From positions 744,001-808,000 of the forward strand of contig NZ_JAAAKZ010000001.1 in the NCBI RefSeq assembly GCF_009905605.1: a stretch of 64,000 bases of DNA. The letters run 5' to 3'. This DNA comes from Runella sp. CRIBMP. GTDB lineage: Bacteria; Bacteroidota; Bacteroidia; Cytophagales; Spirosomataceae. Numbering within the stretch: position 1 is the stretch's first letter; the number at the start of each line of letters is the position of its first letter. Shown piece after piece: positions 49,935 through 59,653 of this stretch. The position numbers were made by a program, and so were the translations under genes. Below the pieces are notes generated by a model. The model did not search any database. It was not told the DNA's origin and saw nothing but the letters and a program-made list of their open reading frames with translations.

Positions 49935-50462
49935 CTATTTTTCGGACATGGCTTCTTCGTTAACAAATGACATTGCCACCTGTGTCAGTTCATCGTCGGC
50001 CGAGTGTTCTTCGTCCAACGTAGCCTGTAAAAGTGCTTGCACTTCCGTATGGCCCATAATGGCGGCCAAAGTACGCAGGGTACCATAGGTTGCAATTTCG
50101 TAATGTTCAACTTTTTGGGCTGCCAAAATCAGGCCACAATCCCGCACCATGGTGCCGTCTTCGGTATCGTCAATGATTTCGTTGGCCTCTCTGATTAGTC
50201 CTTTAAGGGCTTCACAGGTTTTGGTTTCAGGTTTTTCGTCCAATGATTCAAAAACCTTTTTCAAACGTTCTACGTGGGTTTGTGTAACGGCCAAGTGACC
50301 TTCAAATGCCTTCCTAAGTTCGGTTGAAGTACTGGCTTCGGCCATTTTTGGTAGGGCTTTCAGCAAATGATTTTCGGCCCAATAAATGTCTTTAATTTCT
50401 TCCAAAAACAATTGATGAAGCGGAGATTGTTTCATCTCTTCGGTGATTTGTTGCTTTTTCAT
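49935..50462 (-). CDS. YciE/DUF892-family ferritin-like protein
   Basis: A 175-residue four-helix protein. The DUF892 layout is clear: LHQLFLEEIKDIYWAENHLL (the E..DxYxAE..L motif), then LRKAFEGHLAVTQTHVERL with metal-binding His/Glu, DCGLILAAQKVEHYEIATYG, and the final ADDELTQVA. YciE proteins bind di-metal sites and are linked to stress (osmotic, stationary phase) and manganese or iron handling. The gene is monocistronic. An inverted repeat at 50586-50611 lies about 120 bases upstream. Confidence 0.92.
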   Translation of the reverse strand: MKKQQITEEMKQSPLHQLFLEEIKDIYWAENHLLKALPKMAEASTSTELRKAFEGHLAVTQTHVERLKKVFESLDEKPETKTCEALKGLIREANEIIDDTEDGTMVRDCGLILAAQKVEHYEIATYGTLRTLAAIMGHTEVQALLQATLDEEHSADDELTQVAMSFVNEEAMSEK

Positions 50463-50585
50463 AACCTTGTTTGTTAAAGTTGAATGATAAGTTATGACCG
50501 AAAAGATAAAAAAATCATGCTAACTTAAAGACAGGGTTTCTTGGGAAATAACAACCTCAAATTGTGCATCAGTTCAAGAAAGAGC

Positions 50586-50611
50586 TTCCCAAAAAGGCAC
50601 ACTTTTGGGAA
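50586..50611. repeat. 9-base perfect inverted repeat
   Basis: TTCCCAAAA (50586-50594) and TTTTGGGAA (50603-50611) with an 8-base spacer. It lies beyond the accC terminator and upstream of the YciE-like gene. It may be a second terminator for accC or an operator. Confidence 0.5.
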
Positions 50612-50620
50612 AGTTGAAAC

Positions 50621-50652
50621 AAAAAAAGCGAGCTTTTGAAAGCCCGCTTTTA
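50621..50652 (-). terminator. Terminator of the accC operon
   Basis: Leftward GCGGGC pairs with GCTCGC (one G-U) around an AT-rich apex and is followed by T7. It lies about 100 bases after the accC stop. Confidence 0.65.
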
Positions 50653-50752
50653 AAGAAATATGGCGAAAAGAAAAACTGATTTACAGCTTGATGCAGACTG
50701 TATTTTCCTTATTTTACATTTATCAGTTTTACATTTTTCAGTTATTTATACC

Positions 50753-52096
50753 TTACAATCCCCCGAAATCAAAGGACTCCAAGTATTTGGTCGTAAATAT
50801 CCCCGATTTAAAGCCGGGGTCGTCCATGAGGCGGATATGGAAAGGAATCGTAGTTTTTATCCCTTCAATGACGCATTCCTGCAAAGCCCGTTTCATGCGG
50901 GTCATCACTTCTTCGCGTGACTGACCGCTTACAATAATCTTCGCAATCATGGAGTCATAATTGGGAGGAATGGTGTAGCCAGCATATACGTGGCTATCGA
51001 TACGAACGCCGTGACCGCCAGGGAAGTGCAATTGCGTAATCTTGCCTGGGCTTGGGCGGAATCCGTTGGCGGGGTCTTCTGCGTTGATACGGCACTCCAT
51101 TGCGTAGCGCTTTGGGGTGTAGTTTTGTCCCGAAATTGGCTCACCAGCCGCCACTTTGATTTGTTCCTTAATGAGGTCAAAGTTGGTTACCTCTTCCGTA
51201 ATCGGGTGTTCTACTTGAATCCGGGTATTCATTTCCATGAAGTAGAATTCACCGTATTTATCGACCAAAAACTCAATGGTTCCTGCCCCTTCGTAATTGA
51301 TGGCCGAAGCACCTTTGATGGCGGCTTGCCCCATTCGCTCCCGAAGTTCGGGGGTCACGATGGGAGAAGGTGTTTCTTCAACCAGTTTTTGGTGGCGACG
51401 CTGAATCGAGCAATCGCGCTCCGAAAGGTGGCATACTTTGCCGTATTGGTCGCCTACCACCTGAATTTCAATGTGGCGGGGTTCTTCTACAAATTTTTCG
51501 AGATAAAGGCCGTCGTTGCCGAAAGCCGCGCCTGATTCCATTTTGGCATCATCCCACGCTTTCTGAAACTCACTTTCATCTTTGATGATACGCATTCCGC
51601 GTCCACCGCCCCCCGCAGTTGCTTTCACAATGACGGGGTAGCCAATTTCTTTGGCCAATTCTTTGCCTTGTTCTACCGAGTCAAGTAGCCCTTCTGAGCC
51701 TGGAATTACGGGTACGCCCGCGGCTCTCATGGTTGCTTTTGCGGTGGCTTTGTCGCCCATGAAGTTAATCTGCTCGGCCGTTGCTCCGATGAATTTGATA
51801 CCGTAATCGGCACAAATTCGAGAAAACTCCGCATTTTCCGACAAGAATCCGTAGCCGGGGTGAATGGCGTCGGCGTTGGTGATTTCGGCGGCCGAAATGA
51901 TGTTTGGAATATTCAGGTAGGACTGACGGCTTGCAGGGGGGCCAATACAAACCGCTTCGTCGGCAAAACGTACGTGCAGACTTTCACGGTCGGCTGTTGA
52001 GTACACCGCCACGGTCTGAATTCCCATTTCGCGGCAGGTACGAATCACCCGTAAGGCGATTTCCCCGCGATTGGCAATAAGTATTTTTTTGAACAT
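50753..52096 (-). CDS. accC: Acetyl-CoA carboxylase, biotin carboxylase subunit
   Basis: A 447-residue ATP-grasp enzyme that carboxylates biotin on AccB, the first half-reaction of malonyl-CoA formation. [17 protein letters not shown] is the family start. [27 protein letters not shown] (ATP lid), [30 protein letters not shown] (metal and catalytic residues) and [16 protein letters not shown] follow in order. Size is normal. It is the last gene of the rpmF-plsX-fabH-efp-accB-accC operon, 121 bases after accB. The carboxyltransferase subunits are not in this window. Confidence 0.96.
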   Translation of the reverse strand: MFKKILIANRGEIALRVIRTCREMGIQTVAVYSTADRESLHVRFADEAVCIGPPASRQSYLNIPNIISAAEITNADAIHPGYGFLSENAEFSRICADYGIKFIGATAEQINFMGDKATAKATMRAAGVPVIPGSEGLLDSVEQGKELAKEIGYPVIVKATAGGGGRGMRIIKDESEFQKAWDDAKMESGAAFGNDGLYLEKFVEEPRHIEIQVVGDQYGKVCHLSERDCSIQRRHQKLVEETPSPIVTPELRERMGQAAIKGASAINYEGAGTIEFLVDKYGEFYFMEMNTRIQVEHPITEEVTNFDLIKEQIKVAAGEPISGQNYTPKRYAMECRINAEDPANGFRPSPGKITQLHFPGGHGVRIDSHVYAGYTIPPNYDSMIAKIIVSGQSREEVMTRMKRALQECVIEGIKTTIPFHIRLMDDPGFKSGIFTTKYLESFDFGGL

Positions 52097-52217
52097 AATT
52101 TTGAGTCATTGAGTAGTCATTGGTAATCAGGGGATTGTCATAAAATCGGGGAGTTTATCAATCAAAACTTGATTGTTCCCGATATTTTACGGCAAAAACT
52201 TGATTAACTCCGACGAT

Positions 52218-52691
52218 TTAAATGGGTTCTACCAAGAACAAAGGCTGGTCGTATTCAACGGGAGTTGCATTTTCAACCAATACTTTCACAATCCGGCCCG
52301 ATACTTCCGACTCGATTTCGTTAAAGAGCTTCATAGCTTCCACGATGCAAACTACTTTGCCCGCCGTAACCTCGTCGCCTATTTCTACAAAAGAGGGTTT
52401 GTCTGGGCCACCTGAGCGGTAGAAAGTACCAATCATTGGTGATTTAATGGTCAGGTACTTTGAATCATCAGCTTTGGGAGCCACAGGGGCGGCGGCAGGC
52501 TGGGCGGCAGGAGCCGCGGGCTGAGGAGCCGCTACAGGCGCTGCTGCTACGGGAGCAGGGGCGGCCGTTACATACGTAGCTGCCGCATTTTTCTTTACAC
52601 TTACCTTAAATTCTCCGGTTTCGATATTGACTTCATCCAAGCCAGAATTAGCGATGAAGTCCAACAATTTTTGAATGTCTTTGATTTCCAT
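52218..52691 (-). CDS. accB: Acetyl-CoA carboxylase, biotin carboxyl carrier protein
   Basis: A 157-residue carrier. A helical N-terminus (IKDIQKLLDFIANSGLDEVN) and a flexible Ala/Pro-rich linker (residues of about 45-75) lead to the biotinyl domain at about 80-157. The biotinylated lysine is in VEAMKLFNEIESEV (canonical EAMKLMNEIE; Phe replaces Met, which is seen in some species). Start 52691 matches the family N-terminus, and a 15-residue extension to 52736 is unlikely. It lies between efp and accC in the fatty-acid operon and delivers CO2 to the carboxyltransferase. Confidence 0.93.
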   Translation of the reverse strand: MEIKDIQKLLDFIANSGLDEVNIETGEFKVSVKKNAAATYVTAAPAPVAAAPVAAPQPAAPAAQPAAAPVAPKADDSKYLTIKSPMIGTFYRSGGPDKPSFVEIGDEVTAGKVVCIVEAMKLFNEIESEVSGRIVKVLVENATPVEYDQPLFLVEPI

Positions 52692-52767
52692 TTTTTTAGT
52701 GGTTATTACGCAGTCGTCACTATTTTTTAGCGCCATGCCATCAATGATTGGCTACAATCAGTAGGAA

Positions 52768-53331
52768 TTATTTTACGCGTTCTACATAATCGTAAGTGCG
52801 GGTATCGATACGGAGTTTGTCGCCTTCTTCGATAAACATAGGCACCATAATACGGGCTCCTGTTTCAACTTCAACGGCCTTGCGGGGGTTATTGGCAGTA
52901 TCCCCTTTGATGCCTGGCTCGGCGTAGGTGACGACAAGTTCCACAAAAGAGGGTAATTCACAGGTGAGGGGGGATTCGTTTTCGGTATTAATGAGTACTT
53001 CAACGACTTGGCCTTCTTTCAGCAAATCAGCCGCAGTAAGAAGTTTTTCGGAAATAGAGATTTGGTCAAATGTTTCATTGTCCATGAAATTATAACCAGT
53101 TTCATCTTTGTACAAGTACTGGAAAGAGCGGCGTTCTACACGAACTGGATAAATAGCTACTCCTGAGTTGAAGGTGTTATCCAACACTTTTCCAGTGGTA
53201 AGGCTTTTGATTTTCGTGCGTACGAAAGCTGCGCCTTTGCCAGGTTTTACGTGTTGAAATTCAACTACTTGGAATAAATCGTTGTTGAAGTTAATGACCA
53301 ATCCATTACGGATGTCTGCGGTTGTTGCCAT
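52768..53331 (-). CDS. efp: Elongation factor P
   Basis: A 187-residue translation factor that helps ribosomes through polyproline stretches. Three beta-barrel domains: KOW-like (ADIRNGLVINFNNDLFQVVE), OB, and a C-terminal OB (GARIMVPMFIEEGDKLRIDT). The loop HVKPGKGAAFVR carries the tip residue Lys32, the site modified by EpmA-type or other systems in some bacteria. No modification enzyme is adjacent. It lies between fabH and accB; efp next to accBC is a common bacterial arrangement. Confidence 0.96.
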   Translation of the reverse strand: MATTADIRNGLVINFNNDLFQVVEFQHVKPGKGAAFVRTKIKSLTTGKVLDNTFNSGVAIYPVRVERRSFQYLYKDETGYNFMDNETFDQISISEKLLTAADLLKEGQVVEVLINTENESPLTCELPSFVELVVTYAEPGIKGDTANNPRKAVEVETGARIMVPMFIEEGDKLRIDTRTYDYVERVK

Positions 53332-53466
53332 ACTTTTTTGAGTTACAGTTTTTGGTTGAGTAGTTGATTGGTAAAGCGGCTAAAACTACATTACAAACCC
53401 TTAAAACTGACGATTATTTGCAAAATATAGGTTGATAAAAAAAACATTAAAGAGCTGCTGGAAAGC

Positions 53467-54456
53467 TTAGTAGCCCCATTTGACATACACCGACCCCCAC
53501 GTGAACCCACCCCCAAAAGCGGCCAAAATCAGGTTGTCGCCTTTGTTGAGTTGAGATTCGTAATCCCACAAACAAAGCGGGATGGTAGCGGCGGTGGTAT
53601 TGCCGTATTTTTGAATATTAAGCATCACTTTATCCATTCCTACTTTCATCCGATTGGCGGTGGCAGAAATGATACGTTTGTTGGCCTGATGTGGTACGAG
53701 CCACGCCACATCGTCGCCCGTGAGGTGATTGCGCTCCATGATTTCGGCGGCAACGTCGGCCATATTGGTGACGGCAAACTTAAATACCGAAGGACCATCC
53801 TGGTACGCATAGTGCCAGCGTTTATCGATGGTTTCGTGGGTGGGCGGGTAGCGGCTTCCTCCTGCTTTTTGGTTCAAGAAAGGCTGTCCAGCACCGTCGG
53901 AACGGATAATACTGTCGATAATTCCAAAACCTTCGGTGTTGGGTTCGAGCATTACAGCTCCCGCTCCATCACCGAAAAGTACGCAGGTGGTACGGTCGGT
54001 GTAGTCGACGATGGCCGACATTTTATCGGCACCTACTACAATCACCTTTTTGTATTTTCCTGTTTCGATAAACTGAGAGCCCACGGTTAGGGCGTACACA
54101 AAGCCTGAACAAGCAGCCTGAATATCAAAACTCCCGATGGATTTGATACCGACCATATCGCAGATAAGATTGGCGGTACTTGGAAAGATAAAGTCGGGGG
54201 TTGTGGTTGCGCAGATAAGTAAATCAACTTCTTCTGGGGCGGTATGGGTCTTTGTCAAAAGACCTTTTACTGCTTCAGCTGCCATGTGAGAAGTGCCTAG
54301 GCCTTCTCCTTTGAGGATGTGACGTTCTTTGATACCTGTACGGGCGGTTATCCATTCGTCATTGGTATCAACCATTTTTTCCAATTCTGCATTGGTCAAA
54401 ATGTAGTCGGGTACGTATCCTTGTATCCCCGTAATAGCAGCTCGAATTTGACTCAT
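53467..54456 (-). CDS. fabH: Beta-ketoacyl-ACP synthase III
   Basis: A 329-residue thiolase-fold enzyme that starts fatty-acid synthesis by condensing acetyl-CoA (or branched acyl-CoA) with malonyl-ACP. The catalytic triad is complete: Cys116 in [14 protein letters not shown], His in [12 protein letters not shown] and Asn in [27 protein letters not shown] near the start and [13 protein letters not shown] at the end are family features. Size is normal. It follows plsX by 100 bases in the rpmF operon. Confidence 0.96.
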   Translation of the reverse strand: MSQIRAAITGIQGYVPDYILTNAELEKMVDTNDEWITARTGIKERHILKGEGLGTSHMAAEAVKGLLTKTHTAPEEVDLLICATTTPDFIFPSTANLICDMVGIKSIGSFDIQAACSGFVYALTVGSQFIETGKYKKVIVVGADKMSAIVDYTDRTTCVLFGDGAGAVMLEPNTEGFGIIDSIIRSDGAGQPFLNQKAGGSRYPPTHETIDKRWHYAYQDGPSVFKFAVTNMADVAAEIMERNHLTGDDVAWLVPHQANKRIISATANRMKVGMDKVMLNIQKYGNTTAATIPLCLWDYESQLNKGDNLILAAFGGGFTWGSVYVKWGY

Positions 54457-54556
54457 TTTTTACTTCGTAAAAGTTATTAGTTATCTGTGTCTCGGTTATA
54501 CGTAAGTTCGTTTTTTAAATTCGGACAACGTTGAACGGGTAACAGCTAACGCAGTT

Positions 54557-55495
54557 TTAACTTAGGGCTTTGGCAATCTGAACGTAGGCGTGTGATTCCA
54601 CTTGTTTGCGCGCCCAGGTAATCATATTTTTGATGGCGATGGCCGAGGATATTCCGTGTGCAATCATGACGTTGCCGTTGACTCCGATGATGGAGCTACC
54701 GCCCACTGATTCATAATTCATTTTATCAATAAACTCATCCTGAATACCGCGCTCTTTGGCAACATCGTAGAAAGATTCGGCCAATTTGAAAAGAGCATTT
54801 CCCGTAAATCCGTCGGTGACAATGACATCGGCTTTGTCGTCAAACATATCGCCGCCTTCCATGTTGCCTACGAAATGAATTCGGGTATTATCTTTTAAAA
54901 GTTGGTGAGCGGCCTGCGCTACTACCGAGCCTTTTTGCTCTTCTTCCCCGATATTCATTAAAGCCACGCGTGGGCGTTCAATCTGGAAAGTTTGCTGGGC
55001 GAATATAGAGCCTATGACGCCAAATTGCTCCAATACTTCGGGTTTGCAGTCGGCATTGGCGCCAATATCAAGCATAACGGCGTGTCCGCCTTTTTTCTGA
55101 GGCACAAATCCTACAATGGCTGGGCGGATGATTCCCTCAATTGCTTTGATACTAAAGAGTGCTCCTACGTGCATAGCGCCCGTGTTGCCTGCTCCGCAAA
55201 AAATATCTAATTGTTTGTCTTTTAATAACTTAAATCCAATTGAGATACTGGAATGGGGCTTCTGAGAGAGCGCTTTTGTGGGATGTTCCCCCATTTCGAC
55301 GACTTCTTCGGCATGGACAACTTCAATTTGGCTGCCCTGATAATTATATTTTTCCAGCAAAGCATTGACTACATCCTGCTTACCAATCAATACAATATGG
55401 ATATCCGGGGGTAATTGGGATGCTGCATTGACGGCTCCTTCTATTATAGCATCGGGGGCAAAATCCCCTCCCATTGCGTCTATTCCTATTTTCAT
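54557..55495 (-). CDS. plsX: Phosphate acyltransferase PlsX
   Basis: A 312-residue enzyme that converts acyl-ACP to acyl-phosphate, the donor for PlsY in phospholipid synthesis. MKIGIDAMGGDFAPDAIIEG is the hallmark start. HAEEVVEMGEHPTKALSQKP, GNTGAMHVGALF, LDIGANADCKPEVL and VTDGFTGNALFKLAES follow. Length is slightly short of the common 330-345, and all motifs are present. It lies between rpmF and fabH as in most bacteria. Confidence 0.95.
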   Translation of the reverse strand: MKIGIDAMGGDFAPDAIIEGAVNAASQLPPDIHIVLIGKQDVVNALLEKYNYQGSQIEVVHAEEVVEMGEHPTKALSQKPHSSISIGFKLLKDKQLDIFCGAGNTGAMHVGALFSIKAIEGIIRPAIVGFVPQKKGGHAVMLDIGANADCKPEVLEQFGVIGSIFAQQTFQIERPRVALMNIGEEEQKGSVVAQAAHQLLKDNTRIHFVGNMEGGDMFDDKADVIVTDGFTGNALFKLAESFYDVAKERGIQDEFIDKMNYESVGGSSIIGVNGNVMIAHGISSAIAIKNMITWARKQVESHAYVQIAKALS

Positions 55496-55645
55496 TATTC
55501 TTTAGAGGTATTGGGTATCAAGAAGGTATCGTTATACTCAAAATGAGGCTGTAAAAATAGCAGATAACCGATACTAAAAAAGCATTTCACAACAACTTTA
55601 TCTATAAGTTGCCATAAAATGCTTTCACATACAGAGAGTTATGAA

Positions 55646-55837
55646 TTAGACTTGCTTGTAGCCTTCTACCACAACTTTGCCTTTGTAAACCAAATTTCCT
55701 TCAAATACGTGCGCACGGTGCATCAAATGTACTTCGCCCGTTGTTGGGTCAGTTGAAAGTGCTTTACCCTGGATTGCGTCGTGTGTACGGCGTTTGTCGC
55801 GGCGAGTGCTTGAATGTCTTCGTTTGGGATGTGCCAT
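55646..55837 (-). CDS. rpmF: 50S ribosomal protein L32
   Basis: A basic 63-residue ribosomal protein. MAHPKRRHSSTRRDKRRTHD is the bL32 start and MHRAHVFEGNLVYKGKVVV the C-terminal part. The zinc-binding Cys motif is absent (a C-minus form), common in Bacteroidota. It lies between DUF177 and plsX in the conserved cluster and shares its promoter with DUF177. Confidence 0.96.
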   Translation of the reverse strand: MAHPKRRHSSTRRDKRRTHDAIQGKALSTDPTTGEVHLMHRAHVFEGNLVYKGKVVVEGYKQV

Positions 55838-55890
55838 TGCTTTATGTCTTTATTGTTTGTTCGTTATCTATAGTTACTCTAAAAAAATGC

Positions 55891-56442
55891 TTATTCTTTT
55901 CCTTTTAACTTTTGTAAAGCGGCCCAACGAGGGTCTATTGCTTCGTTGTCGGGGGCATCAGCGGCTTTTTCTTCGCTTTCTTCTCCTGACTGATATACTA
56001 AAATTCCCTCTTCTTCATCTTCATTCTCTTCATTTCTGAAGCGTGGATGAAGTTTTTTCATAGGCAATGAAAGCGCGATGAAATCAAAAATGTACTGAGC
56101 AACGTTGATTTTAACCGTTTCGTGACGGATAAGCTCAATGTCTTCGGCCAGTATTTCATCGTGGTCTCCAAATTTTAAAATGAGCTTTTCGGTTAAATCA
56201 ATTGGCTCTTCAAAAACTTCAAGACTGCGGTCACACACCAACTCAACGACTCCTGCAATGCTAAAATTAAGAATCAGCATCGTAGTAGACTTGTCGATGG
56301 TCAAATGCGTTGTAAACTGACCATTTTCAATTAATTCTTGCTCCAGTGCCTCGAAAAATTCGTGACCTGACTCAAAATTATAGACATACTGCTTGTCTTT
56401 TAAACCGTAAATGCCTATGTCGTACTGTGTTAGCGCTTTCAC
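55891..56442 (-). CDS. DUF177/YceD-family protein, GTG start
   Basis: A 183-residue protein of the YceD group, almost always upstream of rpmF. Its proposed role is large-subunit assembly or 23S rRNA handling; the mechanism is unclear. KALTQYDIGIYGLKDKQ is the family N-terminus, and FVD/E-like acidic patches and the C-terminal PRWAALQKL are typical. The long frame from 56493 (ATG) runs through a good promoter (TAACTTTG at 56463-56470), so GTG at 56442 is taken as the start. The acidic insert (about 145-165, EENEDEEEGILV) replaces the Cys-rich part seen in other DUF177 proteins. First gene of the fatty-acid operon. Confidence 0.85.
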   Translation of the reverse strand: MKALTQYDIGIYGLKDKQYVYNFESGHEFFEALEQELIENGQFTTHLTIDKSTTMLILNFSIAGVVELVCDRSLEVFEEPIDLTEKLILKFGDHDEILAEDIELIRHETVKINVAQYIFDFIALSLPMKKLHPRFRNEENEDEEEGILVYQSGEESEEKAADAPDNEAIDPRWAALQKLKGKE

Positions 56443-56462
56443 TTCTCTATCAAAATGGGCTG

Positions 56463-56494
56463 CAAAGTTAGGAGTATTTATTAAAAATCGCAAA
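56463..56494 (-). promoter_or_regulatory. Promoter of the DUF177-rpmF-plsX-fabH-efp-acc operon
   Basis: Read on the minus strand: TTTG (56494-56491), a 20-base spacer, TAACTTTG (56470-56463). The -7 octamer is identical to those of proB and aroA. It places transcription near 56456, about 14 bases before the GTG at 56442 and inside the longer ATG frame. Confidence 0.7.
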
Positions 56495-56738
56495 TCTAAA
56501 AAAGTTTATATTCGATTTTAATGTCGACAAAGCGAAAAACGCGGTTTTAACGACCAAGAGGCCCCAAGGCTGGAAAATATTTTTCAAAGGAAGTCTATAA
56601 AACCGTTTTGCCGTCGAGCGGAGAATTTGGAACGTTCGTCCTTTTTTTTGCCCATTTATCCTCAATTCCGTCACCATTTGACCAGTAGCTTGCATCTTGT
56701 TTACGAAAATCATTCTTAACCATAAAAAATCAACAGCC

Positions 56739-57422
56739 ATGAAAACAATCATTTTCGCCATCGCTTTTTTGACTTCCGTAGCTGCCATTGCTCAGGACAG
56801 CGTTGAAGATTCAGCCAAAGAAAAATCGTCGAAGATTTATTACACGCAGGGTGGAAACGGTGCTCTTTTGTCGTTCTCGCAAGTAACCCGCAACGGTAAA
56901 GAAGTGGGAAGTATTCCGCGTTTTACGTTGTTTTTTAACTTAGGTACCAATGCCAATCTGGACTTGGGCAATCATTTCGGGGTTTTTGGTGGATTGAACC
57001 TGACCAATATCGGAATGATTACGGAAGAAGAGATTGTAGGAACGGTCAAAACCGATAAATTTAAAACCAAACAGCGGGTGTATGCGGTGGGAATTCCGGT
57101 GGGAATTAAAATTGGAGATTTGCGTAACTTCTACGTGTATGGGGGAGCTGAAGCAGGTTTTGCCATCAATTACAAACAAAAAAACTTTATAAACGGCGAG
57201 AAAGTCGATAAGTTTAACGAATGGTTCAGCAATCGTACCAATGCGTTTATGCCCGCCGTTTTTGTTGGATTTCAGGCTAAAAATGGGTTTGGGTTAAAAG
57301 TGCAGTATTACCTAAATGACTTCCTGAATCAGGGCTTTTCGGAAGGAGGTGTAAAACCTTACGCTGGTACAGAATCCCAGATTTTCTTCCTGACGTTGGG
57401 GTATAATTTTAATAAAAAGTAG
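56739..57422 (+). CDS. Outer-membrane beta-barrel protein
   Basis: A 227-residue exported protein with signal peptide (TIIFAIAFLTSVAAIAQ). The ATG at 56739 is used; a longer frame at 56697 adds a charged stretch before the signal peptide. Mature strands with many aromatics and glycines (FTLFFNLGTNANLDLG, HFGVFGGLNLTNIGM, FYVYGGAEAGFAINYK) and a final strand FFLTLGYNFNKK look like an 8-10-strand OmpX/OmpW-like barrel. I cannot name the family. It is monocistronic, divergent from the fatty-acid operon, with a terminator after it. Confidence 0.78.
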   Translation: MKTIIFAIAFLTSVAAIAQDSVEDSAKEKSSKIYYTQGGNGALLSFSQVTRNGKEVGSIPRFTLFFNLGTNANLDLGNHFGVFGGLNLTNIGMITEEEIVGTVKTDKFKTKQRVYAVGIPVGIKIGDLRNFYVYGGAEAGFAINYKQKNFINGEKVDKFNEWFSNRTNAFMPAVFVGFQAKNGFGLKVQYYLNDFLNQGFSEGGVKPYAGTESQIFFLTLGYNFNKK

Positions 57423-57445
57423 ACTAAGAATCGTATAACTAAGTA

Positions 57446-57502
57446 CAAATGTAAAAAAGCCCCAATGGCATGATGCGATGCTATCGGGACTTTTTACATT
57501 TG
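57446..57502. terminator. Bidirectional terminator between the barrel-protein gene and the MFS gene
   Basis: Long arms CAAATGTAAAAA-G...CCC and GGG...C-TTTTTACATTTG around a 20-base apex. It lies between converging genes. Confidence 0.8.
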
Positions 57503-57516
57503 AGTAAGTTTCTAGG

Positions 57517-58983
57517 CTATGATTTCGCTTCTTTCACCAAAAAACAAGAAGCAGCGGCAAATAACATACAAACGCCCGCCAACACAAGGGCGTTGCGAGG
57601 GTCATCGCCCAACAATGTTTTATAGAAAAGCGGTACGGTAAGCATCCCGATGAACTGCGGTACGCAAATAAAGCCGTTAAATATACCCATGTATACTCCC
57701 ATTTTTTCTTTGGGTACGGCTTCGGCTAGCATTAAATAGGGCATTGACATTATAGAGCCCCACATAAACCCGATGATGGTCATACCGGCCAAATAAATCA
57801 TCTTATCGTTAGAAATCAATGTCATAAAGAAACCAGCCGCGCCGAGGCACATAAACAGGGCGTGGGTAGCGCGGTTGCTCCCGACGGCCTTGGCAATCCG
57901 TGGAATAAAAAATGAAACGACTGCGCACGAAATACTGAACATAGCAAAACAAAGCCCGCCCCATTTGGTTCCTTCTTCAAAACCCGTTGGATTTGAAACG
58001 GCATCGGGCGCGTTGAACGCGTATTTGGCCGTAGCCAATGAAAGGTATTGCCACATCAGCGGCAGGCCGTACCACGTAAAAAACTTTACCCACCACAATT
58101 GACGCATTACCGTAGGCATGGTTGAAAGCGGGGCCAAAATTTCCTTGAATACGGGCAACATCAACACCAAGTACCCGCCAATTAAAATACCTAAACCCCA
58201 TTTAATGCCGTTGGCCAAGCCACCCGAAAAGTAAGCAAAGCCAAAGGCCAAAATTGCGGCGCCAACGGCTAAGGCTAAATGCCAAAAGGAAATGGATTTT
58301 TTTTCTTCTTCCGAGAAAACGTGCGTTTTTTTATAATCATCGTTTTCGGGAGGGTATTCTTTGGTGGTACGCATTGTCCAAAATACCGCCAGTAGAATAG
58401 ACGCCGCTCCTATATAGAATGGATAGCGAACCGAGTTGGGAATACCATTGGCCAGTTGGTCGTCAGATAAAACCATCGAGACACCCAAAAGTGGCAAAAT
58501 ATAAGGCATCAGGTTGGCGAGGGTTTGTCCAAAACCCACAAAGAAGGATTGGACCGCAAATCCAACAGGACGCTGTTTTTCGTTGAGCATATCACCCACA
58601 AAAGCCCGAAATGGTTCCATGGCAGAATTGAGGCCCGCATCGAGAATCCACATCAGGCCCGCCGCCATCCAGACCGCCGAAGAATTGGGCATCAGAATCA
58701 TAGCAATGCTTCCTAAAAGTGCTCCCGCAAGGATAAATGGCCTACGCCGCCCCCAAGTGGGAGACCAACTGCGGTCAGAAACTGCCCCGATGATGGGCTG
58801 GAGCAATAAGCCAGTAAGCGGTCCAGCAAGCCAAAGGCCAGGGATAGACGCTTCGTCGGCTCCGAGGTAGCGGAAAATGGGACTCATATTTGCTTGTTGC
58901 AAGCCAAAGCCATATTGAATCCCTAAAAACCCGAAACTCATGTTCCAGATTTGCCAAAAGGTTAATTTGGGTTTTTCGTTCAT
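57517..58983 (-). CDS. MFS transporter, SLC45/sucrose-maltose-like
   Basis: A 488-residue, 12-helix major facilitator. FGLQQANMSPIFRYLGADE, GPLTGLLLQPIIGAVSDRSW, TWGRRRPFILAGALLGSIA and LNSAMEPFRAFVGDMLNEKQ are the GPH/SLC45-type sugar transporter motifs (proton-coupled sucrose/maltose family). The GRRRPF loop between helices 2 and 3 is diagnostic. No sugar enzymes adjoin it, so the substrate is only a class guess. The ATG at 58983 is preferred over 59019. A TAGATTTG element (59044-59051) could be its -7. Confidence 0.88.
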   Translation of the reverse strand: MNEKPKLTFWQIWNMSFGFLGIQYGFGLQQANMSPIFRYLGADEASIPGLWLAGPLTGLLLQPIIGAVSDRSWSPTWGRRRPFILAGALLGSIAMILMPNSSAVWMAAGLMWILDAGLNSAMEPFRAFVGDMLNEKQRPVGFAVQSFFVGFGQTLANLMPYILPLLGVSMVLSDDQLANGIPNSVRYPFYIGAASILLAVFWTMRTTKEYPPENDDYKKTHVFSEEEKKSISFWHLALAVGAAILAFGFAYFSGGLANGIKWGLGILIGGYLVLMLPVFKEILAPLSTMPTVMRQLWWVKFFTWYGLPLMWQYLSLATAKYAFNAPDAVSNPTGFEEGTKWGGLCFAMFSISCAVVSFFIPRIAKAVGSNRATHALFMCLGAAGFFMTLISNDKMIYLAGMTIIGFMWGSIMSMPYLMLAEAVPKEKMGVYMGIFNGFICVPQFIGMLTVPLFYKTLLGDDPRNALVLAGVCMLFAAASCFLVKEAKS

Positions 58984-59202
58984 TACATAGGTTAAGTTAA
59001 ATCGAAAGCAGTGATGCAATTATAGGCATTTCGTCATTAAATGCAAATCTAATGACTTACATTTAAGCGAGAAAAATTTGGATGAAAGTAATAAAAATAA
59101 GCAGTCGCTAGTTGTTAACTAGGGGTTATATTATTTTCGCTTGTCAATAGCCTTTACCAATCGTATACATTATTCTCTATCAGCTATTACCCAGTCTCGT
59201 TT

Positions 59203-59625
59203 ATGAAGTTATTGCTCTTAGTATCTTTACTCTCACTTTTGTTGACGGCCGAAGAAACCGCCCTTACCATTGAAATAACCAACATCCGCCATCCGAAGGG
59301 CACTTTGCGTTTGGGCGTATTTCGGGCAGGAAATACCTTTGGAAGTACGTACACCAAGCCTGATTTTGGGCAAATGGTGGCGGTGTCGGCCAAGGGAGAA
59401 ACCCGCACCGTGATGAATTTGCCGCCGGGGCGTTATGCGCTGGCGTTGTATCACGATATGAATGATAATTGGAAGTTGGATAAAAACTTCGTGGGTTATC
59501 CCAAAGAGCCTTTTGGCTTCAGTAATAATTATCGTCCGGTATTTACGGGCCCTAATTTTGAAGATTGTGCCTTTGAAGTGAAAGGCAACGGAACTTCACA
59601 CCTTAGAATAAAACTGCTGAATTAG
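59203..59625 (+). CDS. DUF2141-family exported protein
   Basis: A 140-residue protein with a short signal peptide (LLLLVSLLSLLLTAEE). It matches DUF2141: TIEITNIRHPKGTLRLGVFR, then LPPGRYALALYHDMNDNWKL (the Asn-Asp pattern of the second half) and GYPKEPFGFSNNYRP. DUF2141 proteins are small, likely periplasmic or surface beta-sandwich proteins of unknown function, common in Bacteroidota. It lies alone between two leftward genes. Confidence 0.9.
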   Translation: MKLLLLVSLLSLLLTAEETALTIEITNIRHPKGTLRLGVFRAGNTFGSTYTKPDFGQMVAVSAKGETRTVMNLPPGRYALALYHDMNDNWKLDKNFVGYPKEPFGFSNNYRPVFTGPNFEDCAFEVKGNGTSHLRIKLLN

Positions 59626-59653
59626 GCTGAAACCTTGGGGGGGATTCTTCTTT

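Noticed and set aside
56468-56788. 106-codon minus-strand ORF in the gap upstream of the DUF177 gene
   Set aside because: It overlaps the start of the divergent barrel-protein gene and the operon promoter and has no family features.
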